Assembly: GCA_934294885.1 (NCBI GenBank)
Contig: CAKRAK010000024.1
Coordinates: 1 to 46,088 of the forward strand
Source of the DNA: an uncultured Lachnospiraceae bacterium
Lineage (GTDB): Bacteria; Bacillota; Clostridia; Lachnospirales; Lachnospiraceae
DNA length: 46,088 bases
Direction: 5' to 3'
Positions within the stretch are counted from its first letter, which is position 1. Each line of letters opens with the position of its first letter. Made by a program: the position numbers and the translations under genes. Below, one piece after another: positions 35,600-42,710 of this stretch. The notes under the pieces were generated by a model. That model made no database searches. It saw nothing but the letters and a program-made list of their open reading frames with translations, and had not been told where the DNA came from.

Positions 35600-36964
35600 C
35601 TAGCATCCTAGAATTTCCCTTGCCACATGGATTCCGCTGGCAGATGCATGGGACAGGGAATGGGTAATTCCGCTTCCGTCACCGATGACATACAGACCTT
35701 CATGACAGGTCATCAATTTTTCGTCTACCTCCACTTCCATGTTATAGAATTTTACTTCCACTCCATAAAGTAAGGTATCGTCATTTGCAGTACCCGGTGC
35801 AACCTTATCAAGAGCATAGATCATCTCAATAATTCCGTCTAAGATACGCTTTGGTAACACCAGACTTAAATCTCCCGCTGCCGCCTTCATGGTAGGCACT
35901 GTGAAGGACTCCTCAATTCTTTTTTCCGTACTTCTGCGTCCTGCAATCAAATCACCAAAGCGTTGGACAATGACACCGCCACCCAGCATATTGCTAAGCC
36001 GGGCAATGCTTTCACCATATCCGTTGGAATCCTTAAACGGTTCAGAGAAATGTTTGGCAACAAGAAGAGCAAAGTTTGTATTTCCGGTCTGACGGGACGG
36101 ATCCTCATAGCTATGTCCGTTTACCGTAATGATTCCATTTGTATTCTCACTCACAACCGCACCCTTAGGATTCATACAGAAGGTTCTTACAAAATCTCCG
36201 TACTTTGCGGTTCGGTAGACAATTTTGCTCTCATACAATTCATCTGTCAGATGGGAAAATACTTCCGCCGGAAGCTCCACACGAACTCCCAAATCCACGC
36301 GGCTGGATTCCGTTCCAATATGCAAGGACTCACATATCTTTTCCATCCATTTACTGCCGCTTCGTCCTGCGGATATAACACAATTCTTTCCGTCATAGCA
36401 CTGTTCACCACAATAAATCCCATAACCGTTGTCAAGCTTTTCTACCCTATCTACACAACAATCAAAATGAAAATCCACGGAATCCTTCAGATAATCATAC
36501 AAATGCTCCAGTACAATATAATTGATATCCGTTCCCAAATGACGGACAGATGCATCCAGCAAATGCAAGCCGTTCTGAATACATTTTTTCTTAATATCTG
36601 TACCGGTCGTGGAATACAGCTTTGTTCCCTCGCCACCAAACTTCAGATTAATCTTATCGACATATTCCATTAATTCAATGGCCTTGTTTTTTCCAATATA
36701 TTCATATAAAGTACCACCAAAATCATTGGTAATATTATACTTTCCGTCTGAAAATGCACCGGCACCACCAAATCCACTCATAACAGAGCAGCTTTTACAG
36801 TGCACACAGGATTTTACTTTATCTCCGTCGATTGGACAATGACGTTTTTTCAATTCATGTCCCATCTCAAACACACCGATTTTTAACTCCGGTTTTTTCT
36901 CTACCAATTCATATGCCGTAAAAATACCCCCCGGGCCGGCTCCGATAATCATCACATCATACAT
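35600..36964 (-). CDS. FAD-dependent oxidoreductase (COG2509-type) with cysteine cluster, under a purine riboswitch
   Basis: About 454 aa from MYDVMIIGAG (TTTGGAGGAAATTACT upstream). Rossmann FAD motif GAGPGG at 8-13; C-terminal FAD-binding block GLYVIGDGSGITHSLSHASASG. A cysteine set at 43, 53, 56 and 59 (C-x9-C-x2-C-x2-C) is followed by SGFGGAGAFSDGKYN, a block I associate with the COG2509 group of uncharacterised FAD dehydrogenases; it may bind an iron-sulfur cluster. Substrate unknown. Expression appears to be set by a guanine-type riboswitch at 37006-37069 with its own promoter. A role in purine metabolism or redox is an inference. Confidence 0.85.
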   Translation of the reverse strand: MYDVMIIGAGPGGIFTAYELVEKKPELKIGVFEMGHELKKRHCPIDGDKVKSCVHCKSCSVMSGFGGAGAFSDGKYNITNDFGGTLYEYIGKNKAIELMEYVDKINLKFGGEGTKLYSTTGTDIKKKCIQNGLHLLDASVRHLGTDINYIVLEHLYDYLKDSVDFHFDCCVDRVEKLDNGYGIYCGEQCYDGKNCVISAGRSGSKWMEKICESLHIGTESSRVDLGVRVELPAEVFSHLTDELYESKIVYRTAKYGDFVRTFCMNPKGAVVSENTNGIITVNGHSYEDPSRQTGNTNFALLVAKHFSEPFKDSNGYGESIARLSNMLGGGVIVQRFGDLIAGRRSTEKRIEESFTVPTMKAAAGDLSLVLPKRILDGIIEMIYALDKVAPGTANDDTLLYGVEVKFYNMEVEVDEKLMTCHEGLYVIGDGSGITHSLSHASASGIHVAREILGC

Positions 36965-36977
36965 AGTAATTTCCTCC

Positions 36978-37019
36978 AAAAAAAATAATGGCAACTCCCG
37001 AAAAACCGGTAGTCAACCA
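36978..37019 (-). terminator. Riboswitch terminator of the flavoprotein gene
   Basis: Minus-strand hairpin: 5' arm GGTTGACTACCG pairs with 3' arm CGGGAGTTGCC (nine pairs incl. two G-U, two mismatches) around a TTTTT loop, then ATTATTTTTTTT. The 5' arm is the aptamer's own P3 3' strand and P1 3' strand, so aptamer and terminator are mutually exclusive. Confidence 0.85.
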
Positions 37020-37069
37020 TTTGAGGCGGTTGGTAGAAACGCCCGCCCATATCGCAGACTTATACCAAA
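37006..37069 (-). ncRNA. Purine riboswitch aptamer, guanine type
   Basis: On the minus strand the aptamer reads in order: P1 5' strand TTGGTA, J1/2 TATAAG, P2 GTCTGC / GCGGGC with loop GATATGG (37047-37053), J2/3 TTTCTACC, P3 CAACCG / TGGTTG with loop CCTCAAA, then ACT and P1 3' strand TACCGG. Both 7-nt loops that dock in purine riboswitches are present and the J2/3 core is identical to xpt. The specificity base after P3 is C (position 74), complement of 37012, which reads guanine or hypoxanthine; adenine aptamers have U. The L3 loop has one change from the consensus CCGUAAA/CCUUAAA. Confidence 0.93.
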
Positions 37070-37073
37070 GATT

Positions 37074-37102
37074 ATTCTACATGATAAGCATAGAAAAAGC
37101 AA
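37074..37102 (-). promoter_or_regulatory. Promoter of the riboswitch-flavoprotein transcript
   Basis: Minus-strand -10 TAGAAT (37074-37079), 17-bp spacer, -35 TTGCTT (37097-37102). The RNA would start about 37067, at the first base of the aptamer. A TTGACA further upstream (37124-37129) lacks a matching -10. Confidence 0.65.
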
Positions 37103-37155
37103 CCGATAAGTAAAAATCGTTACTGTCAAGTAATCGTTGGCACGATTCTTACCCG

Positions 37156-37304
37156 GACGCTTTCTTACGCAGTGATGGTTCCTTTCAAGGACCGTTCCCA
37201 CTGTCTGCTTCTCGTAGCGGTACTAAATTCGTGCTTCGCACTTATTAAGTACCGACGGAAGCAGATGTCCTTATAAGGAACCATCACCTGCTTTCGAAAG
37301 CTGT
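37156..37304. repeat. Palindromic element copy D (variant)
   Basis: Inverted repeat with 21-bp arms at 37172-37192 and 37267-37287 matching at 19 of 21 positions, TCTGCTTC/GAAGCAGA further in, then the shared core CGGTACTAAAT / ATTAAGTACCG, and a tip GTGC-TTC-GCAC. Outer arms add GCTTTC / GAAAGC. The core is shared with copies A-C but the outer stem is different. It fills the space between the hcp stop and the riboswitch promoter. Confidence 0.85.
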
Positions 37305-37395
37305 CTGTTCACATAATCATCCTATTATTTTTATATTCCGGATAGATACTCCCAAGTCTGATGTGCTGATCCGTGAACCGATTCATACAAATACA
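37305..37395. other. Remainder of the hcp 3' gap
   Basis: About 90 bp between the palindromic element and the hcp stop. No ORF, promoter or T-run hairpin recognised; termination of hcp may rely on the palindromic element (inference). Confidence 0.4.
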
Positions 37396-38997
37396 TCAAA
37401 CTTCTCTCCATTGGATATTCAGATCATCCTTTGGATTTGTAATCGGTGCAATTCCATAGTTTTCTACCAGATAATTTAATACATTTTCCGATAAAAATGC
37501 AGGAAGAGACGGACCCAATCGGATGTTCTTAATTCCCAAATGCAACAAAGTTAACAGAATACAAACTGCCTTTTGCTCATACCAAGAAAGAACAAAGGAT
37601 AACGGAAGCTCATTAACCTCACAACCAAATGCATCTGCAAGGGCAACCGCCACCTGAATGGCACCGTATGCATCATTACACTGACCCATGTCCATCAATC
37701 TTGGCAGACCATGAATACTGCCTAATACCAAATCGTTAAAACGATATTTTCCACAGGCTAATGTCAAAATGATACTATCCTCCGGTGTCTCCTTTACAAA
37801 TTCCGTATAGTAATTTCTGCCGGGCTTAGCACCATCACAGCCGGCAACTAAGAAGAAATGTCTGATATCACCTGCCTTCACAGCTTCCACGATTTCTCCT
37901 GCATGAGATAAGATTGCCCCATGTCCAAATCCGGTCGTAACCTGATTTCCGCCATTGATTCCTGTAAATTCCTTGTTCTCGGAAAAGCCGCCTAACTCCA
38001 ATGCCTTTTCAATAACAGGGGTAAAATCCTTCTCATCATCAATATGCACGGCTCCCGGAAATGCAACCACCTCTGTTGTAAACACCCGGTCAGCATAGCT
38101 TTTCTTCGGTGGCATCAGACAGTTTGTTGTAAACAAAATTGGTGCCGGCAATTTATCAAATTCCTTTTGCTGGTTCTGCCATGCCGTACCAAAATTGCCC
38201 TTTAAATGAGAATATTTTTTTAATTCCGGATATGCATGTGCCGGAAGCATCTCCCCATGGGTATATACATGAATCCCCTTTCCTTTTGTCTGTTCCAACA
38301 GCAGTTGAAGATCCTTTAGATCATGACCGGTCACAACAATAAATGGACCTTTTTCTACCTTTAACGGTACTGTAACCGGTGTCGGTGTGCCATAGGTTTC
38401 TGTATTGGCTCTGTCTAATAATGCCATACATTTCAGATTCATTTCCCCAACCTTTAATACTGCCGGAAGCAGAACCTCCTGACTTTCTTCATACCCAATG
38501 TGGAATAATGCCTCACAAAAGAAACGGTTTACTTCCTCATCCTGATACCCCAAAACATCTGCATGATAGGCATAAGCTGCCATACCGCGGATTCCAAATA
38601 AAATCAGGGATTTCAAGGAGCGTATATCCTCATTCCCACTCCACATTTTGTTCAAGTCATATTCGTTATTGCGGCTGCATGGGGTAGCACAGGCTGCACA
38701 TCCCGGTACAATTTGATCCTTTTCTCTTCGAACCTTTGCAATCATTTCAGAAATTGCAGCATCATCAAAGCTAACATTGGTGACAGTCGTAAACAGCCCC
38801 TCAATGATTGTCTTATATACCTTTTGTATTAAATGAGCATCTCCATCGGTAGCCTTTGCCAGACCAATTAATGCCCCGGTCAATTCATCCTGAAGTCTTG
38901 CAGTATCTGCACTTTTTCCACACACACCTACACTTCCAATACAGCCTTCACAAGAAGCTGTCTGTTCACACTGAAAGCAAAACATCTGATTATCCAT
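37396..38997 (-). CDS. hcp: Hydroxylamine reductase / hybrid cluster protein
   Basis: 533 aa, full length. The N-terminal cluster motif has Cys7, Cys10, Cys19 and Cys25 (C-x2-C-x8-C-x5-C), the pattern of anaerobe-type Hcp carrying a 4Fe-4S cluster. Hybrid-cluster ligands are recognisable in VAGCDGAKPGR, ILTLACGKYRFND and GQCNDAYGA. Hcp reduces nitric oxide and hydroxylamine and protects against nitrosative stress. GGAGGAATAAAA precedes the ATG. It begins 59 bp after the DUF438 gene and lies near a Crp/Fnr-type regulator. Confidence 0.96.
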   Translation of the reverse strand: MDNQMFCFQCEQTASCEGCIGSVGVCGKSADTARLQDELTGALIGLAKATDGDAHLIQKVYKTIIEGLFTTVTNVSFDDAAISEMIAKVRREKDQIVPGCAACATPCSRNNEYDLNKMWSGNEDIRSLKSLILFGIRGMAAYAYHADVLGYQDEEVNRFFCEALFHIGYEESQEVLLPAVLKVGEMNLKCMALLDRANTETYGTPTPVTVPLKVEKGPFIVVTGHDLKDLQLLLEQTKGKGIHVYTHGEMLPAHAYPELKKYSHLKGNFGTAWQNQQKEFDKLPAPILFTTNCLMPPKKSYADRVFTTEVVAFPGAVHIDDEKDFTPVIEKALELGGFSENKEFTGINGGNQVTTGFGHGAILSHAGEIVEAVKAGDIRHFFLVAGCDGAKPGRNYYTEFVKETPEDSIILTLACGKYRFNDLVLGSIHGLPRLMDMGQCNDAYGAIQVAVALADAFGCEVNELPLSFVLSWYEQKAVCILLTLLHLGIKNIRLGPSLPAFLSENVLNYLVENYGIAPITNPKDDLNIQWREV

Positions 38998-39021
38998 TTT
39001 TATTCCTCCAATTTTGTCTAT

Positions 39022-39034
39022 AGTTAATTTAACT
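39022..39034. promoter_or_regulatory. Small palindrome in the hcp leader
   Basis: AGTTAATTTAACT, a 13-bp perfect palindrome (AGTTAA-T-TTAACT) between the DUF438 stop and the hcp start. Possibly a regulator site, but it does not match the palindrome in front of the Crp/Fnr gene. Confidence 0.3.
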
Positions 39035-39056
39035 TTTCATATATATGTCACATAAT

Positions 39057-40301
39057 TTATTTGTCGTGAGAAAGGAAATATTCCTTTGCAAAGGTTAAAT
39101 CCTGAACCAGTTCCAGCGTTCCAAGATATTCCTGCTTATGGTTTCTCACTGCCATATATTTTACAAGCATATTCTTTCCGTTCTTTTCCATCCATACCGG
39201 AACCTCATCCATAGTTCCCGCTCTGAAGGATTCGATAATATGTCGAACCTTTGACTCTACCTTTGGAGGATGGCAGGAAAATACTTCTCTGTCCAATGCC
39301 ATTTGCGGACGTTTAAAATCCTTTGGTCCTTCATTGAAAAACCGATTGATATTATCTCCATCCACAAAGGTAATTTCAAGGGGAATCGTATTAAGCATTG
39401 CCTCTAACTGGGCTGCCGTCATATGACCACCACCAAATACAATCTCTTGGGAAGTCACTTTACTTTCTTTCCTGTTCTCCTTTTCCTCTGCAAGCTGCCA
39501 CACCTTTGGCTTGACACCGAAGCACACTCCATAATCCTTCTGGTCATGATAGATTCCAATCCAGTCTGATTCCGTAAAGTTCCCTGCGCAATTCGGAAAT
39601 AATATATTGTTTTCTTTATAGATCATTTCCCGTACTCTTACAAGTACATCCAAAAATCTTTTTTGCCACGTCTCATCCCCACTATCCCTTTTTGTCAATG
39701 CTGCCAGCTCATCCCGGATTTCATCATCTACCGTCCACATTACATCAGACGGTCCTGAGATTCCATACCTTACCTTTAACAGAGGATAGAGCAAATCACC
39801 CTTTTTTGCATAATGAATTGCAACCTCCCGGACTGCTGTCAAAGTGTCATGATTGGCGTATTCCGCCTTACCTTCAATCTTTTCCAGCAAATCCTGCAAG
39901 GCTTCATTTTCTTTCATAAAAAGCCATAAGGGATGCCCTTGTATTTCTGATAATTCCCTTGTTTTTGATTCCCTTTCCTTTCGAAACAACGATGCATTTA
40001 CCGCCTTTTCGGCATTTGCAATCTGATCTTCTTTTGTCTTTCCATAAAACAATGCTGCGTGAATATCACATAATTTTTGAAGCTCCACAAGAGGCATGCC
40101 TCCGGCAAGCATTTCCTGTTCTGCCCGCATAATCTCAGCAGCATCTACATCCTTAAAATTCCGGACAAAATCCTTTCTTACACTTTCTAATGCCTCCCCT
40201 TCACTGATTCGTTTCAGGTAATCCTTTAAAAGCAGGATTCTTTCTTCTTTTGTATTTACAGGCTGTACACCATTATACTTTGTTTCTGAATGTTCCTTCA
40301 T
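39057..40301 (-). CDS. DUF438 / hemerythrin-like / PAS protein
   Basis: About 414 aa from MKEHSETKYNG (GGAGGTTATAATT upstream). An N-terminal DUF438 domain (about 20-90; LKDYLKRISEGE) is followed by a hemerythrin-type HHE domain (about 120-260; its usual iron-binding His/Glu residues appear in HPLWLFMKENEALQ, NHDTLTAVREVAIHYAKKGDLLYPLL and NILFP), and a PAS-like C-terminal domain (about 300-400; IPLEITFVDGDNINRFFNEG). Such proteins sense or bind O2 or NO. It shares a divergent promoter region with the Crp/Fnr gene and is upstream of hcp on the same strand. Confidence 0.88.
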   Translation of the reverse strand: MKEHSETKYNGVQPVNTKEERILLLKDYLKRISEGEALESVRKDFVRNFKDVDAAEIMRAEQEMLAGGMPLVELQKLCDIHAALFYGKTKEDQIANAEKAVNASLFRKERESKTRELSEIQGHPLWLFMKENEALQDLLEKIEGKAEYANHDTLTAVREVAIHYAKKGDLLYPLLKVRYGISGPSDVMWTVDDEIRDELAALTKRDSGDETWQKRFLDVLVRVREMIYKENNILFPNCAGNFTESDWIGIYHDQKDYGVCFGVKPKVWQLAEEKENRKESKVTSQEIVFGGGHMTAAQLEAMLNTIPLEITFVDGDNINRFFNEGPKDFKRPQMALDREVFSCHPPKVESKVRHIIESFRAGTMDEVPVWMEKNGKNMLVKYMAVRNHKQEYLGTLELVQDLTFAKEYFLSHDK

Positions 40302-40385
40302 AATTATAACCTCCATTCGTCTGTTATTTATCAGTATTGCTAAGTTGTTCCTTGCCTATGCAAGAAAATCATATTATAATAAGCA

Positions 40386-40410
40386 AAACATTTATGTTTG
40401 ATTTCAAACA
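40386..40410. promoter_or_regulatory. Overlapping palindromes between the DUF438 and Crp/Fnr genes
   Basis: Two overlapping inverted repeats: AAACATTTATGTTT (40386-40399) and TGTTTGATTTCAAACA (40395-40410), just before the Crp/Fnr ribosome site. They are Crp/Fnr-sized symmetric sites, so likely a self-control or divergent-promoter operator (inference). They do not match the TTGAT-N4-ATCAA Fnr consensus exactly. Confidence 0.55.
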
Positions 40411-40425
40411 AAAAAGGAGTTTTTT

Positions 40426-41106
40426 ATGCAGAAATATTTACCAATTTTGAAAAGAACGCCACTTTTTCAGGGACTGGAGCAGGAAGAAATATTGTCTATT
40501 CTGAACTGTCTGAATGCAACCTTACAAAAGAAATCCGAAAAGGAATATATTTTTCGTGCCGGTGATACAACCGATACTATGGGACTGGTCGTATCCGGTT
40601 CCACATTAATCATTCAGGAAGACGTCTGGGGACACCGCAATATTTTATCAAGATGTAATCCGGGAGATTTTTTTGGCGAGCCCTATGCAGCAACTCCGAA
40701 TTCCATATTAAATATCAGCGTCGTAGCGGAAACCAACTGTGAAATTATTATGCTGAATGTCCGTGGTATCCTTACCACCTGTGCATCCTCTTGTGATTAC
40801 CATCAAAAACTCATTCGTAATTTAACAGGAGTGCTTGCTCAGAAAATACTGATATTCAATGACAAGATTACCCATATCAGTAAACGAACCACACGGGCAA
40901 AGCTGTTATCTTATCTCTCAACGGAATCCATACGACACAATTCTCTCAGCTTTGATATTCCCTATGACAGACAAAAGCTTGCCGATTTCCTCTGCGTGGA
41001 ACGGGCTGCCATGTCCGTAGAATTATCCAAACTGCAAAAAGAAGGGGTATTAAAAACAAAACGCAACCACTTTGAACTGAACTGCCAGATTGACCCGATG
41101 ATGTAA
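40426..41106 (+). CDS. Crp/Fnr-family transcriptional regulator
   Basis: 226 aa. An N-terminal cyclic-nucleotide-binding-type beta barrel (about 15-135; GDTTDTMGLVVSG, GDFFGEPYA) and a C-terminal winged helix-turn-helix (about 150-220; RQKLADFLCVERAAMSVELSKLQKEG). There is no cysteine cluster, so not an Fnr-type oxygen sensor; the effector domain could bind heme or a small ligand. The RBS is AAAAAGGAG. It is divergent from the DUF438/hemerythrin and hcp genes, the usual context for NO-response regulators (HcpR-like). Confidence 0.93.
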   Translation: MQKYLPILKRTPLFQGLEQEEILSILNCLNATLQKKSEKEYIFRAGDTTDTMGLVVSGSTLIIQEDVWGHRNILSRCNPGDFFGEPYAATPNSILNISVVAETNCEIIMLNVRGILTTCASSCDYHQKLIRNLTGVLAQKILIFNDKITHISKRTTRAKLLSYLSTESIRHNSLSFDIPYDRQKLADFLCVERAAMSVELSKLQKEGVLKTKRNHFELNCQIDPMM

Positions 41107-41145
41107 AAAAGCTGCCAAAGAAGTTTTCACTTCTTTGGCAGCTTT
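41106..41145. terminator. Strong bidirectional terminator between the Crp/Fnr and hydrolase genes
   Basis: 17-bp perfect stem AAAGCTGCCAAAGAAGT and complement, TTTC loop. T-run is longer on the minus strand (six T), so it best serves the minus-strand hydrolase gene; it can also end the Crp/Fnr transcript. Confidence 0.92.
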
Positions 41146-41241
41146 CATATACTAACTGCTTCCCTATATTATTTAAATTTTTTATAACCACGGATACCTG
41201 CATTGGAAAAGTAGGAGCATGCATTTAACAGCTTCGTTCCA

Positions 41242-41799
41242 TCATGCCATTTTTATATATTCTATAACTGCACCCATCACCGCTTCTATAATAGAAATAT
41301 CCCTTTTTACATCCCCGGTTTCCAAGGAATGATTGCCTTCGTCTATACAGACTAACCGCAGGTTCATGGCATTACAACATTCCTGAATCTTTCCGGTCTC
41401 TGCCCACGGATCCCTCGTTCCGTGTACACATAAGCAATCCGGATTGGAGATATAATCAAATGTCCATTCCACCGGTGTAAGATATACGTTATGTGCGGAT
41501 TTTACAAATTCCGTTGTATACTTTGCCGCTACCACCGTACCAATACTTTTGGAAATAAATAATACATCGGTATACGCTTCCCATTTAACATCCGCAAGCT
41601 GTTTTACCGTCTGGTCATATGCCATCTCATACGCCTGCTTCATTTTCTCCGGATTCCCTTTTACATTCTCCGGCAAATCATGATATTCCACTTGAAGAAT
41701 CTCGTAATCCTGTTCCAAGGCAGCTTTCCTACTGTAATATAATAAGGGTTTAAAACAATTGTATCCGATTCCCGGAAATAAAACTGCAAGCTTCGACAT
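41242..41799 (-). CDS. Small alpha/beta hydrolase
   Basis: 185 aa. The opening LAVLFPGIGYNCFKPLLYY is the oxyanion-hole region and LFISKSIGTVVAAKY the nucleophile elbow (SxSxG form, Ser in KSIG). The acid and His are in CVHGTRDPWAE and DEGNHSLE. A short cytosolic dienelactone-hydrolase-like protein; substrate unknown. GGAGGTAGTGT precedes the ATG. It ends at the strong terminator 41106-41145. A short stretch of coding-like sequence follows between them (41150-41241), but no gene. Confidence 0.85.
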   Translation of the reverse strand: MSKLAVLFPGIGYNCFKPLLYYSRKAALEQDYEILQVEYHDLPENVKGNPEKMKQAYEMAYDQTVKQLADVKWEAYTDVLFISKSIGTVVAAKYTTEFVKSAHNVYLTPVEWTFDYISNPDCLCVHGTRDPWAETGKIQECCNAMNLRLVCIDEGNHSLETGDVKRDISIIEAVMGAVIEYIKMA

Positions 41800-41825
41800 A
41801 CACTACCTCCTTGATTTAATCCATA

Positions 41826-42515
41826 TTAGATGTACGCCTTTGATTCAAACAAATCCCGCTGCTCATCCGTTAACAAATCCCAGTTATTTTGCAATCTCAT
41901 TTCCTCTGCATCCTTATTCCATAGATAACTGACTCTTGCTTCAACACCATATCGAATCCGACGGATATTCTCTAAATGTCTGCTAATAATAATCATAACC
42001 ACCGGCAGGAATAAAAGTCCATACAAAAGTCCGCCCTGAACCCCTAAAATAATCATAAATAAGAAAGAACCACTAATTGGAACAATACAAATATAATCAA
42101 ATAACAAAACAAAGAAAAATTCCATTACAATCAAACCAAGAAATACCATGGGATCATATGCCAATACAACACCGGCAAGAGAGGCAAGTCCTTTTCCTCC
42201 CCGGAAATTCATATATACCGGCAAAATATGTCCGATAATACAAAACACTCCGGTAACCATTCCTGCCACTTTAATCCATGGATAAATATACAATCCAAGC
42301 TTCACTGACATATAGCCTTTAAAAATATCAAAAAATGCACAAAATACACCGGCTTTTTTCCCAATGGTTATTATCGCATTGGACGCACCGGCATTACCGG
42401 AGCCCTTGCTCCTGATATCAAATCCCTTTACTTTTGCAAAAATATAAGAAGGATTAATTCCTCCAATTAAATAGCCAATTATTATGCATACCATAATATG
42501 TATAATATCATTCAT
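41826..42515 (-). CDS. PlsY-like glycerol-3-phosphate acyltransferase
   Basis: 229 aa with five to six membrane segments. The three conserved loops of PlsY are present: GSGNAGASNAI, FRGGKGLASLAG, and HLENIRRIRYGVEA. PlsY makes lysophosphatidic acid from acyl-phosphate. Compared with the usual GSGNxGATNxxR, loop 1 has Ser for Thr and no Arg, and the protein has an extra charged C-terminal tail of about 35 residues. It could be a second, divergent PlsY alongside a housekeeping copy elsewhere. CAGGAGAGTGAAATT precedes the ATG. Confidence 0.82.
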   Translation of the reverse strand: MNDIIHIMVCIIIGYLIGGINPSYIFAKVKGFDIRSKGSGNAGASNAIITIGKKAGVFCAFFDIFKGYMSVKLGLYIYPWIKVAGMVTGVFCIIGHILPVYMNFRGGKGLASLAGVVLAYDPMVFLGLIVMEFFFVLLFDYICIVPISGSFLFMIILGVQGGLLYGLLFLPVVMIIISRHLENIRRIRYGVEARVSYLWNKDAEEMRLQNNWDLLTDEQRDLFESKAYI

Positions 42516-42710
42516 AATTTCACTCTCCTGTATTTTTTCCAGTAGAGTATTATAACACTCTTACCGAAAAAATTCCACAGTTAAGATTCTTTTTGCGAAT
42601 TCTTCTCATTCCTTTTTTCGTTTTGCAGCAATTCGGTTCAATTCTTCCTTTACAGCAGAAAACTCTATCTATTGAAAGGATGCTCCAAATGGCATCAAAG
42701 CCAATTCCTA
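42516..42710. other. Gap with possible gene remnant
   Basis: About 195 bp. On the minus strand a stretch reads ELALMPFGASFQ, stop, then EFSAVKEELNRIAAKRKKE and stop in the same frame, protein-like in composition but interrupted and without a start. Could be the decayed end of a gene. No promoter identified. Confidence 0.25.

Noticed and set aside
37013..37201. 62-codon open frame on the minus strand at 37013-37201
   Set aside because: It covers the riboswitch aptamer, its promoter and part of a palindromic repeat; structured RNA explains the sequence better and no ribosome site is present.
40395..40410. Palindrome as a canonical Fnr box
   Set aside because: Spacing and bases differ from TTGAT-N4-ATCAA, and the regulator has no cysteine cluster; kept as an unspecified operator.
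41150..41241. Minus-strand coding-like stretch ending SNAGIRGYKKFK
   Set aside because: Only 26 codons between stops and no start codon; it lies between a gene and its terminator. Probably chance or a tiny relic.
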